From Bosea sp. RAC05 (GTDB lineage: Bacteria > Pseudomonadota > Alphaproteobacteria > Rhizobiales > Beijerinckiaceae): a stretch of DNA of 64,000 nucleotides. The first letter of the stretch is position 1. Each line of letters begins with the position of its first letter. Both the position numbers and the translations under genes were made by a program. This document shows positions 34,491 to 42,961 of the stretch, in pieces. The notes below the pieces were generated by a model. It was given only the letters and a program-made list of their open reading frames with translations. It did not search any database and was not told the DNA's origin. The stretch spans positions 3,396,001-3,460,000 of the forward strand of contig NZ_CP016464.1 of NCBI RefSeq assembly GCF_001713455.1, in the 5' to 3' direction.

Positions 34491-34537
34491 AAAAGGCCGT
34501 CAACGCCCACGCCTCCTCCGGCTGGGACGAGTTCTGA
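34491..34537 (+). other. Out-of-frame C-terminal tail of the chemotaxis receptor (ends WDEF)
   Basis: Read one base out of phase with the receptor frame, this stretch encodes [15 protein letters not shown] and a TGA at 34535-34537. Many alphaproteobacterial receptors end in such a WxxF pentapeptide. It is best read as the lost tail of the receptor, not as a gene of its own. Confidence 0.7.
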
Positions 34538-34540
34538 GCG

Positions 34541-34969
34541 ATGATCCCGGCTGCCCTCATCGCCTCATCGACCCCTCCGGCGACAATGCTGCGAAGCCCG
34601 CTCCTGCCGGCGATCAGCGAAGGCCTGGCGGCGATGCCGCCGGCCGAACGCCTGACCATCATGGTGCGTCTCGTCTCGGCGATGATCGTGGGCGTGGCCC
34701 TGTGTGCGGCCAGGCAGCCCTCCGGCCACCCCGTCAGGCTCTGTTCGCAGGATATCACCCGGGCCATCCCCGGGTTGGAGACCCGGCCGGGCGATTGTCA
34801 CATCGAGCACCTCGTGCAACTGGCGGAAGAGATCGGGGCCCGCATCTGGCGTCTGATCGCCTTCCAGTCGGATCCGTCCCTGCGGTCCGATCTGTCCGAC
34901 CTGGTCTCTCCGCTCTGCCGACCGGCGGAACTGGTCCAGGTCAACCCTGTGCCCTTCGCCCACGCCTGA
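34541..34969 (+). CDS. Possible small protein downstream of the chemotaxis receptor
   Basis: 142 residues starting three bases after the receptor's restored stop (34537), which would suit translational coupling. It has the segment MPPAERLTIMVRLVSAMIVG and four cysteines; I recognise no family. Support is weak: there is no strong ribosome site and base composition favours open frames in all phases here. A non-coding region is nearly as likely. Confidence 0.3.
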   Translation: MIPAALIASSTPPATMLRSPLLPAISEGLAAMPPAERLTIMVRLVSAMIVGVALCAARQPSGHPVRLCSQDITRAIPGLETRPGDCHIEHLVQLAEEIGARIWRLIAFQSDPSLRSDLSDLVSPLCRPAELVQVNPVPFAHA

Positions 34970-35104
34970 GATCTGCTCCAAAAGGCCCGTCACCGCCGGT
35001 GGAACGAGTCGAAATCGCCGGCTCCGGGCGGCCTCCGGCCGCGTGAGACCGCCACCAGCGTTGGTCGCGGGGCTCGCGCGCCAACGGCCCGACTGAGGGG
35101 GCCG

Positions 35105-35129
35105 CTCACCGCATGAAATGTAGCCCCGG
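35105..35129. repeat. Left direct repeat flanking the accessory segment
   Basis: CTCACCGCATGAAATG is identical to 38723-38738; allowing one mismatch and one gap the match extends to 35129 / 38748. In the right copy the same bases are the stop and last codons (LHFMR) of the SHMT-like gene. This copy is thus a displaced duplicate of that gene end, as expected of an attachment or target site. Confidence 0.65.
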
Positions 35130-35565
35130 CGATGGAGCCAGCGTCGCCTCGCCCTCCCCCTAAACCACGCAGCCGAAATCTCCGCTGGCGCTTGCACGCC
35201 GGCGTCAACAACGAGGGGCAGCGGAGCGCCGCGAGGCGCGTAGCGTGAATTCCGCATCCGTTGAGCCAGGATGCGGCGCGGATGGATTGAGCCACCATCC
35301 GCACGCCCCGTGGCGCTCCGCTTGTCGGCGATTTCGGACCTCGGGCCGCGCTTATCGGGTCGAAGGCCAGCCTCCGCCGCGAGCCCTAGACGCCAGTTCC
35401 CCTCATCGGGTTGTCGCGCCGTCAGGCATGGGACGAAGGCGTGATGCCAGCCACCTTTCCAGCGAGCTCCTCGCACAGGGGCCGTAGTACCCCCAGGGCG
35501 GTGCCCCGAAGCCTCCCGGGACCAGCTTGCAAAGCCAGCCGCAGGCGCCGCGCCCATCCCCACCA

Positions 35566-35629
35566 ACGGCTTGCCTTCCGGATGGCTGCCCCTCGGGGAT
35601 GAGGTGGGGCGATTATGGGGGCGGTGCGG
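35566..35629. repeat. Diverged intergenic repeat, copy B
   Basis: It matches 31295-31359 with substitutions and small gaps; shared blocks are GCCTTCC, GGGGA followed by TGAGGTG, and TATGGGGG. It lies at the composition boundary of the accessory segment. Confidence 0.5.
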
Positions 35630-35981
35630 AGGGCGGGGACTAGCTCTTTGCGACAAAATGCGTCACCGCTTGGCGCTTAGGCCGAACGAGCGATACAGCA
35701 GCCAAAGAGAGCGGCACTTTCGGGCTTCCTGACGTTGAGCGCTGCTAATCAATCGGATGCCCGGCGGCGCAAACACAAGGGTCAGTCGATCATCCCTTCG
35801 TTCTGTCGAAAATCACTCGCCGCCAGTTCGGCTCAGCTTCGCTTAGCTGGCCGCCCAGAACCAACCAGCCAGGCCACAGCGCATAAAGTCATCAACTGCT
35901 CCTATACGCTGGGATTCTACAGTGTACACGCGGCAGTTCCGAACTCTCTACGACATAGAAATACTGCCTACGCAACATTAT

Positions 35982-38357
35982 TCACCTGAGGAACAGGGTG
36001 GCAGCAGTATCAATTTTTTTCCGGGTAACCTCCGAATTGCTCGTTGCCTTGAAATCGTCCGGCAATTCAGCGAGTGTTTTGGCTACCTTCAGAACCCAGA
36101 ATTGCATCGCAGTGCGCTCGCCTGACGACATATCTCCCAGTCTCTTTGCCACAAACGGCTGCACGCCGTCCAAGACACGCACAGCGAACGATCGATGACT
36201 GCTTTCGGTGAGCATCCCGTCAATTCGTTCAAGTCCTTCAAGCAGGTCATCGATGTTCCCTATTGCCTGCCCCGCAGCTTCGGCTGTTGCTACAAGCAGA
36301 GCAATGCGGAAGGCTTGGGTGTCGATTTGATAGGTCTGAAAGCCCTCGATTAATTCAGCTCTATCATAAGCTGTACGAATGTAATCTTTTGCAGGCCCAA
36401 GCTTAGGCAATTCAGCCATAACGATAGCGTATTGGAGCCAAAATAAAGGCTCTTCGTTTACCCTGTCATCATGTCTCAATCGTTCATAAATATCAATTAT
36501 AAGCTGATCAACATCTCCCTTGCCACTAAGTGTCCGCCTCAGGCTCGTATACGCCATCATATTTGACATTAAAACCCTGTAAGAACGCTCAGCTCTACGC
36601 GATGCTGCCGCCAAAGTGACATCGACGACTGCGTCAGCAATATCATCGGGTCGCAAGAACGTCTTTATAACGAAATCAGAGAAGACTGCTGACCGCGCGC
36701 GGAAGCTGTCTGCAGATAAATCAAATATCTCTTTGGAAAGGGCCTCCATGGATTTGAGGGCGACGAATGGATCCTCTCCCACCACGGACCGAACAAAGCC
36801 AGCACCGACGGTGCTTTGGTGGGTGGACATAATCATCGTCATTGCCAAGATGCGGCGCATAGCGCGTGACTGAAATAGTGGCGCCAAAGCCGTCTCAATG
36901 CGCGTTCGGATTGCCCTGTTCTCGAACAGCGCGAGCAGCAGATCACGTAGATCGCTTGTTCCGCCTCCCGCTTTTGGCACTGGCAGCCCAGCGCCGCGAC
37001 AAAGCCCTCCGAAGGCCGTCGTTTCAGCGCGCGTCAAAGCATTCAAGCTAATTCGGTCAAACGGCGCTGGAAGCAACTCGGTCAATTCGTGGTAGCGAAC
37101 CTCGAACGTACCTGTTCTAATTTCTACAACAAATTTAGCTTCCGGCAAAGCAGCACGTAGACCTTTTATAGAATCTTGAGCAGCCGAATAATGCTCTATG
37201 AATATAACAAGTCGATCAATATCTCGAAGTGCAGCAATTTCTTTCGCAATATCAGCCTGTCCTGGCCTGAACAAAAAACAGTTCCATCTACGCACAGTCA
37301 GTTCAGACGAAAGCAGGTGTAAAAATACAGTCTTTCCATTGCCAAGACGCCCATCGACAATCAGGGAAGCCTTTCGCTCGACCACATCGGCAGCATGTCG
37401 AACCGCGTCTGCCCGAGCGATCGCGTAGCTTTCTCCAGGTTGAGATCGCGCAAGTCTAGCGGGGTCGAAATCGCCGTAAACTAGAAGATCATAGACTTCT
37501 GGTGCCGTCGGCTTCGCGCTCGCACGCTTGTCTCGCTGAGGGTCGAGCGACCGAAACGACCTAAGATTATTGAGCGTAGCGGGAGGCGGCTTGGATGCAA
37601 AACTAAGTGCATCCGCAAAACCACTTGCGCCTATGAAAAACGTGCGCCCGTAGTTTGCAGTGCGCCGAAGAAGAACGTTATCAACGATCGGCCCTTGTAT
37701 AAAAGTTGTCCTCTGCGAAATTTCTTGATTTTCCATCAACAATGCGGAAATATGATAATCCGCCAAACTATACCCAACAACAAAAAATGCGCTTGCGAAT
37801 GTCAAATCACGCTGAAATTGATCATACCACGGAGATTTTTCGAGATACTGCTTTACATAAGAGCCCTCTCCCAAAACAATACTAGAAAGAACATTATCTG
37901 CCGTCACCAATCTAACGCTGCCATGAAGATGGACGACAGCGCCGTGCGGAATTCTACTGGGGAGTCGCTCGGATACGTCGAATGCATTTGGCGGAGATCC
38001 CGTTTCATGCCTGTAAAATTCTACGACATCATCATAGTTAGTTGTATAAATTCGTCTCCAGTTATTTTTTAAAATCATACGTTGGCTATTATCAATGCCT
38101 GCAATACGAAATATATGATAGAGTTCATCTCGGAGTTTCTGCGGATCGTTGTCAGCGAATTCTTCCGTCAAAACTTGGAGTTCGTAGGCCGTGTCGGATG
38201 GCAACCCAAGCTGATTCACGAAATGCCGACGTAAACCAGCTCCATTCGGGGGATTACCACCGCCAATACTGGTTGCTCCCAAGCTAAAACCTGATCCTAG
38301 CAGGAGTATCGAGGTGTCTGGATCGACCGGCCCGATTTCATCGACAATATTTGTCAC
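35982..38357 (-). CDS. SIR2-STAND protein, candidate antiphage defence NADase (Avs5/AVAST type V-like)
   Basis: 791 residues from a GTG at 38357 with a G-rich ribosome site. Residues 1-255 form a SIR2-like domain with the NAD-binding GSGFS (21-25), TTNYD (105-109), the catalytic-His segment HLHGS (143-147) and VGYSLAD (194-200), all intact. A P-loop GRLGNGKT (336-343) and a hydrophobic strand ending in an acidic residue (LVIFIEH, 383-389) mark a STAND-type ATPase. The C-terminal ~350 residues are helical and would be the sensor. In known SIR2-STAND systems the sensor binds a phage protein and the SIR2 part destroys NAD. It is AT-richer than all neighbours and lies in a repeat-flanked segment, so it was probably acquired. 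No second subunit is present. Confidence 0.85.
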   Translation of the reverse strand: MTNIVDEIGPVDPDTSILLLGSGFSLGATSIGGGNPPNGAGLRRHFVNQLGLPSDTAYELQVLTEEFADNDPQKLRDELYHIFRIAGIDNSQRMILKNNWRRIYTTNYDDVVEFYRHETGSPPNAFDVSERLPSRIPHGAVVHLHGSVRLVTADNVLSSIVLGEGSYVKQYLEKSPWYDQFQRDLTFASAFFVVGYSLADYHISALLMENQEISQRTTFIQGPIVDNVLLRRTANYGRTFFIGASGFADALSFASKPPPATLNNLRSFRSLDPQRDKRASAKPTAPEVYDLLVYGDFDPARLARSQPGESYAIARADAVRHAADVVERKASLIVDGRLGNGKTVFLHLLSSELTVRRWNCFLFRPGQADIAKEIAALRDIDRLVIFIEHYSAAQDSIKGLRAALPEAKFVVEIRTGTFEVRYHELTELLPAPFDRISLNALTRAETTAFGGLCRGAGLPVPKAGGGTSDLRDLLLALFENRAIRTRIETALAPLFQSRAMRRILAMTMIMSTHQSTVGAGFVRSVVGEDPFVALKSMEALSKEIFDLSADSFRARSAVFSDFVIKTFLRPDDIADAVVDVTLAAASRRAERSYRVLMSNMMAYTSLRRTLSGKGDVDQLIIDIYERLRHDDRVNEEPLFWLQYAIVMAELPKLGPAKDYIRTAYDRAELIEGFQTYQIDTQAFRIALLVATAEAAGQAIGNIDDLLEGLERIDGMLTESSHRSFAVRVLDGVQPFVAKRLGDMSSGERTAMQFWVLKVAKTLAELPDDFKATSNSEVTRKKIDTAATLFLR

Positions 38358-38722
38358 GACGCCCCCCCATTCAATGCGAATGGTGCGCTATACAATTAAG
38401 AACCGCAACAGCAATTTTCTAAACGGCGCGCTCCGCGGCGGCACCCCGTGCAATCGACATCATCCTAAACGATTTTTGCCAAGTTTTTTCGAACCACCGG
38501 GCTAAATGCTCTTTGCAGCATCCCATGTTGGCGTAGCTAAATGCGTTCGTAAGGCGGCACGATGCAATTCGCGCCGTTGTTTTCGGCACTACCAACCGAA
38601 ACGAACGCGCCTGCTAAATCTATAGCGATTCCAGCCGGCCGCGCGACTGCGGACTTCAGAAATTACAGATACTGTAGGCTCCGCCTAAAAAGGTTGAAAC
38701 TGCAAGATCCAACACTATCACC
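38358..38722. other. AT-rich region upstream of the SIR2-STAND gene
   Basis: 365 bases without a supported gene. On the minus strand TTGCTG-16-TATAGC, about 30 bases before the SIR2-STAND start, is a promoter candidate. The segment ends exactly at the right direct repeat. Confidence 0.5.
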
Positions 38723-38748
38723 CTCACCGCATGAAATGCAGCTCCCGG
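38723..38748. repeat. Right direct repeat at the 3' end of the SHMT-like gene
   Basis: CTCACCGCATGAAATG (38723-38738) plus a near-match to 38748; it contains the TGA and final codons of the SHMT-like gene. It pairs with 35105-35129 about 3.6 kb away, and the two copies bracket the SIR2-STAND gene. Confidence 0.65.
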
Positions 38749-40046
38749 AACTTCCCCCGGAACGCCGTCACATCCCGCGCAATCGCCTCCGCCGGGCGCG
38801 AGCCGTTCAGCCCCTCGGCGATGTAGGCCGCGAGTTCGGGCATGTCGGCCGGGGTCATGCCGAAGCGGACGATCTCGGGGGTGCCGAGCCGCAGGCCGTT
38901 GACGTCTCCCGCCACCTCCGGCAGCGGCAGGCCGATGCCGCAGCTCAGGATGTTGATGGCGCGCAGCTTTTGCGCCGCCGCCTGGCCGCCGCCATAGGCA
39001 TGGGCCTCGATCGCGAACTGATGCGAGGTGGTGATGCCGCGCTCGCGCGCATAGACCGGGATCTGCCGCTCGCAGAGCGCCTCGCCCAGCGCCTTGGCGG
39101 TGGCCGCCATCATCTGCGCGTAGTCGCGGCCAAAAGCCTTCCAGTCGAGCAGCGTGATCGCGAGCGAGGCTGATTTCGCCGCGTCGAAATTCGCCGTCAG
39201 CCCGGGATAGGCGATGGCGTCGAGCCGCTCCGCGATGGCAGCGTCATTGGTGACGATCAGCCCCGAGGGCGGGCCGCCGAGGCTCTTATAGGTGCTCATC
39301 GTCATCAGATGGGCGCCCTCCTCCAGCGGCTGCTGCCAGGCCTGGCCGGCGATCATCCCCGACATATGCGCCGCGTCGAACAGCACGAGCGCGCCGACCT
39401 CGTCGGCAATCGCGCGGATTGCGCGGATCGGATGCGGGAACAGGTTCAGGCTCGCGCCGATGGTGATCATCTTCGGCCTCAGCCGCAGCGCATCCGCCCG
39501 CAGCTGCGCGACATCGACGGTGTAGTGGGTCGCGTCGACCGGCGCCGGATGGGTGACGATGCCGTAGAGCCCGGCCGCGCCGGCGCCGTGATGCGTGACA
39601 TGCCCGCCGATCGAGGGCGGCGGCGCGATGATGCAGTCACCGGGCCTGGCCGCGACCATGAAGGCGTAGAGATTGGCGATGGCGCCCGAGGGCACGCGGA
39701 TCTCGGCATATCTGGCGCCGAAGACCTCGGCTGCGAGCTCGGCGGCGATGACCTCGATCTGCTCGATCGCCTCCAGCCCCATCTCGTATTTCTCGCCGGG
39801 ATAACCGAGCGAGGGCCGCGCGCCGAGCCCGGACGCCAGCGCCGCTTCGGCGCGCGGGTTCATCACATTGGTCGCAGGATTGAGGTTGAAGCAGTCGCGC
39901 TCGTGGATGTTGCGGTTCTCGGTCGTCAGCGCGGAAAGCCGCGCCTCGATCGCGTCGAGCGACTGGCCGCTGACGCCGGCGGCGATCCCGAGCACGTAGT
40001 CCTCGCTCGCGGCGGGAACCCAGTCGCGCCTGCCCAGTGCCGTCAT
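38724..40046 (-). CDS. Serine-hydroxymethyltransferase-like PLP enzyme
   Basis: 440 residues from the ATG at 40046 (GGGAGA upstream). It has the fold of serine hydroxymethyltransferase: ENRNIHERDCFNLNPATNVM, PSLGYPGEKYEMG, LVLFDAAHMSGMIAGQAWQ and the PLP lysine in MSTYKSLGGPPSGLI. True GlyA has a T-(T/H)-KTLRGPRGG motif there, and several tetrahydrofolate-site residues differ. A paralogue acting on a modified serine, for example an alpha-methylserine aldolase or hydroxymethyltransferase, fits better than housekeeping GlyA. A LysR-type gene is divergent from it and is the likely regulator. Confidence 0.82.
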   Translation of the reverse strand: MTALGRRDWVPAASEDYVLGIAAGVSGQSLDAIEARLSALTTENRNIHERDCFNLNPATNVMNPRAEAALASGLGARPSLGYPGEKYEMGLEAIEQIEVIAAELAAEVFGARYAEIRVPSGAIANLYAFMVAARPGDCIIAPPPSIGGHVTHHGAGAAGLYGIVTHPAPVDATHYTVDVAQLRADALRLRPKMITIGASLNLFPHPIRAIRAIADEVGALVLFDAAHMSGMIAGQAWQQPLEEGAHLMTMSTYKSLGGPPSGLIVTNDAAIAERLDAIAYPGLTANFDAAKSASLAITLLDWKAFGRDYAQMMAATAKALGEALCERQIPVYARERGITTSHQFAIEAHAYGGGQAAAQKLRAINILSCGIGLPLPEVAGDVNGLRLGTPEIVRFGMTPADMPELAAYIAEGLNGSRPAEAIARDVTAFRGKFRELHFMR

Positions 40047-40174
40047 CGCCGTTCTCCCGCCCCGCCGGGGCCTGCCTGAAACCTTTGACATAGGAGCGGT
40101 TTGCGCGGGCCGGCGCAAACGAGTATTCGTCGCTGGAAGGCGGAGAAAATCTCAGCCTCACGCCGGACGCTTCC

Positions 40175-41065
40175 ATGGCCGTCAAGCCGCCCCGCCCCCG
40201 CCTGCCCTCGCTCAAGGCGCTGCGCGCTTTCGAGGCGGCGGCGCGTCTCGAAAGCTTCACCGAGGCCGCGGCCGAACTCGGCGTCACGCCCGGCGCCGTC
40301 ACCCAGCAGATCCGCCAGCTCGAGGCCGCCCTGGGGCTTTCGCTGTTCCGCCGGCTGCCGCAGGGCGTGGTGCCGACGGTCGCCGCCCGCGAGGTTTTGC
40401 CCCGGTTGACACGCGGCTTCGACATCCTGGCCCAGGCCGCCCAGAGCCTGCGCGAGAGCGAGAGCCAGCGCGCGCTCACCATCGCTGCATTGCCCTGCAT
40501 CGCCCAGCTCTGGCTCTCGCCGCGTCTGCCGGCCCTGCAGCGCGCCTGGCCGGATCTGCAAGTCTCGATATCGGCGATGGAAGCACCGCCCGATCCGCGC
40601 CGCGAGCCGCATGATCTCTCGATCTTCTACCGCGAGCCGGGTTCAGGCCTGCCCGCGCTGATGCTGGCGGGCGAGGACGCGATCCTGCCGGTCTGCGCGC
40701 CCGCGCTGGCGGAACGCCTCGGCTCGACGGCCGATCTCGCCGGCCAGACGCTGCTGCACGATGCCGTCTGGAACAGCGACTGGGCCCGCTGGCTCGCCCA
40801 TGCGGGGGCGCCGCGCCACCTCGATGCGACGCGGGGCCCGCGCTTCTCGCTCTACAGCCTGGCGCTGGACGCGGCGCTGACGGGTTCGGGCGTGCTGATG
40901 GGCCGGCTCTCGCTGGTCGCGCCGCTGCTCGCGCAGGGACGCCTCGTCGCGCCGCTCCAGCCGCCGCTGCCGCTCAGCGAGCGGCTGACCGTGGCGCCGG
41001 CAACATCGGAGCGCCCGCATCCGCGCCAGGCCGAGATCGCCGCCTGGCTGGTCGCACAGGGGTGA
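40175..41065 (+). CDS. LysR-family transcriptional regulator, GcvA-like
   Basis: 296 residues. The winged-helix domain is LPSLKALRAFEAAARLESFT, then EAAAELGVTPGAVTQQIRQL, with the GcvA-type signature of starting at PSLxALRAFEAAAR. The substrate-binding domain follows. It is divergent from the SHMT-like gene with a 128-base shared promoter region, the usual layout for a LysR regulator and its target. GcvA itself controls glycine cleavage, which agrees with a one-carbon or amino-acid role. Confidence 0.93.
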   Translation: MAVKPPRPRLPSLKALRAFEAAARLESFTEAAAELGVTPGAVTQQIRQLEAALGLSLFRRLPQGVVPTVAAREVLPRLTRGFDILAQAAQSLRESESQRALTIAALPCIAQLWLSPRLPALQRAWPDLQVSISAMEAPPDPRREPHDLSIFYREPGSGLPALMLAGEDAILPVCAPALAERLGSTADLAGQTLLHDAVWNSDWARWLAHAGAPRHLDATRGPRFSLYSLALDAALTGSGVLMGRLSLVAPLLAQGRLVAPLQPPLPLSERLTVAPATSERPHPRQAEIAAWLVAQG

Positions 41066-41083
41066 GGCCGGAGGCCGCGCGGC

Positions 41084-41932
41084 TCAGATGTCGGCGCCGC
41101 AATCGCCGCCGAGGATCTGGTCCATCGAGCGCGACGGCTCGGCGCAGCCGGCCTCGCCGACGACCTTGGCCGGCACGCCCGCGACCGTCTTGTTGCGCGG
41201 CACGCTCGCCAGCACGACCGAGCCCGCCGCGACGCGCGAGCACTGGCCGACCTCGATATTGCCGAGGATCTTGGCGCCGGCGCCGAGCAGCACGCCCTTG
41301 CGGATCTTGGGATGGCGGTCGCCGCCCTGCTTGCCGGTGCCGCCCAGCGTGACGCTGTGCAGCATCGAGACGTCGTCCTCGATCACCGCCGTCTCGCCGA
41401 CGACGAGCCCGGTGGCATGGTCGAGGAAGATGCCCTTGCCGATGCGCGCGGCGGGGTTGATGTCGGTCTGGAAGACCTCCGACGCCCGGCTCTGCAGATA
41501 CAGCGCGAAATCGCGCCGGTCCTGTCGCCAGAGCCAATGCGCCAGCCTGTGGCACTGCAGCGCATGGAAGCCCTTGAAGAACAGCACCGGCTCGAGCACG
41601 CGGTAGCAGGCCGGGTCGCGGTCGAGCACGGCGACGACGTCGGCGCGCATGCCGGGCCCCACCGTGGCGTCGGCGGCGAGCGCCTCGGCGAAGGCCTGCT
41701 CGATCAGGTCGGCGGGCACTGCCGGGTGGCCGAGCCGCGCCGCGACGCGGTGGCTGACGGCGGCCTCGAAGCTCGGCTGGTTCAGCACGGAGGCGAGGAT
41801 CAGGCTGCCCAGCGCCGGCTCGGCGGCGAGCGCAGCCTCCGCCTCGCGGCGCAGGCGCGACCAGACGGGGTCGAGCCGCTCGAGCCCGCTCGCGGGGTCG
41901 CGGGCTTCTGCGACGGAGCGTCCTGACGACAT
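41084..41932 (-). CDS. cysE: Serine O-acetyltransferase
   Basis: 282 residues. It acetylates serine with acetyl-CoA to make O-acetylserine for cysteine synthesis. The helical N-terminus (LNQPSFEAAVSHRVAARLGH) is followed by the hexapeptide beta-helix with the active-site FLDHATGLVVGETAVIEDDV and TLGGTGKQGGDRHPKI. The start at 41932 fits the family; the frame is open upstream without similarity. It is convergent with the LysR gene. Confidence 0.95.
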   Translation of the reverse strand: MSSGRSVAEARDPASGLERLDPVWSRLRREAEAALAAEPALGSLILASVLNQPSFEAAVSHRVAARLGHPAVPADLIEQAFAEALAADATVGPGMRADVVAVLDRDPACYRVLEPVLFFKGFHALQCHRLAHWLWRQDRRDFALYLQSRASEVFQTDINPAARIGKGIFLDHATGLVVGETAVIEDDVSMLHSVTLGGTGKQGGDRHPKIRKGVLLGAGAKILGNIEVGQCSRVAAGSVVLASVPRNKTVAGVPAKVVGEAGCAEPSRSMDQILGGDCGADI

Positions 41933-42109
41933 GGTTGTTCTCCGGAGAGGGTCGTTCGGCGAGGCCGATCCTAGCACCCGAGGCGGCATCGACGCCAAAG
42001 CTGTTTGAGGGCGATGGGCCACCCGCATGTGGGGCGCCGGATTCAGTTTGTCAAAACCGTTCCGCAAACACTTGTCGGAAGGGGGTTTTTGAACCGTCTC
42101 CCCGCGACC

Positions 42110-42877
42110 TCACAAACGCGACAGGAAGTCGAGCACCGCCTGCTTGTGGCTCTTGTCGCCGACGGCGAGGTTGTGGTCGCGGCCCTGAATATCGAAGGCC
42201 TCCGCCCCCGGAATCAGCCGCGCCAGCGCCGGACCCGAGCCCGCGACATCGTCCGTCGTGCCGACGCTGACGAGCGTAGGGACAGCGATCCGGCCGACCT
42301 CGGCCTCGCTCAACGTCTGGCGCGAGCCGCGGATGCAGGCGGCGAGCGCCTTGAGATCGCTCTTCGTCGCCTCGGCGAAGGCGCGGAACATCCGCTGCAT
42401 CGGGTCGGTCAGCCCATCGAGCGAGGGCGCCTCCATGGCATCCGCAATGCCCAGCGGCAGGCCGACGCCCTCGACGAGATGGATGCCGAGCCCGCCGAGC
42501 AGGAGTGCGGTCAGCCGCTGCGGATGCGCCAGCGCCAGATGGGCGGAAATGCGCGCGCCCATCGAATAGCCCATCACCGCCGCGCGCGGGATGCCGAGAT
42601 GGTCCATCAGCCGGCGGACATCCTCGGCCATGATCTGGGAGGAGTAGGCGGCGGGCTCGTAGAGCTTCTGGCTCTGGCCATGGCCGCGATTGTCGAGCGC
42701 GATCACGCGGTAGCCGGCATGGGTCAGCGTCTTCGTCCACTGCGTGTTGACCCAGTTGACCATGTGGCTGGAGCCGAAGCCATGGACCAGAACCACCGTC
42801 GCATGGCGATCCACATCACCTGTAGGCGCGAGATCGACATAGGCGAGGCTGACGCCGTCGGAAGAGAAGGTCTGCAT
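42110..42877 (-). CDS. Alpha/beta-fold hydrolase
   Basis: 255 residues. The oxyanion region is VVLVHGFGSSHMVNW, the nucleophile elbow is MGYSMGAR, and the acid/base residues are GTTDD and the His of GRDHNLAV. It belongs to the broad esterase/3-oxoadipate-enol-lactonase-like group; the substrate is unknown. It stands alone between cysE and a divergent membrane protein gene. Confidence 0.9.
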   Translation of the reverse strand: MQTFSSDGVSLAYVDLAPTGDVDRHATVVLVHGFGSSHMVNWVNTQWTKTLTHAGYRVIALDNRGHGQSQKLYEPAAYSSQIMAEDVRRLMDHLGIPRAAVMGYSMGARISAHLALAHPQRLTALLLGGLGIHLVEGVGLPLGIADAMEAPSLDGLTDPMQRMFRAFAEATKSDLKALAACIRGSRQTLSEAEVGRIAVPTLVSVGTTDDVAGSGPALARLIPGAEAFDIQGRDHNLAVGDKSHKQAVLDFLSRL

Positions 42878-42961
42878 GGCGGTCCGTTACCGTCGCGGGG
42901 AGTGCGCTCTCCCATGCCATCAACGCCCCGGCTTGGGTAGCGGCCGCAGCGCAGCCTGCCT

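Larger units (their letters stand above)
34970..35981. other. Gene-poor segment, left part of the accessory insertion
   Basis: About 1 kb without a gene I can support. The first ~670 bases are GC-rich like the chromosome and contain the left direct repeat (35105-35129) and repeat copy B (35566-35629). From about 35640 the composition drops to that of the SIR2-STAND gene. Short open frames here (for example 35735-35989) have no ribosome site or similarity. No integrase, transposase or tRNA fragment was seen. Confidence 0.6.

Noticed and set aside
35735..35989. 84-codon open frame upstream of the accessory gene
   Set aside because: There is no ribosome-binding site, no similarity, and it runs into the 3' end of the SIR2-STAND gene on the other strand.
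37695..38072. Open frame on the plus strand inside the SIR2-STAND gene
   Set aside because: It is antisense to conserved SIR2 motifs, with no ribosome site and no recognisable protein.
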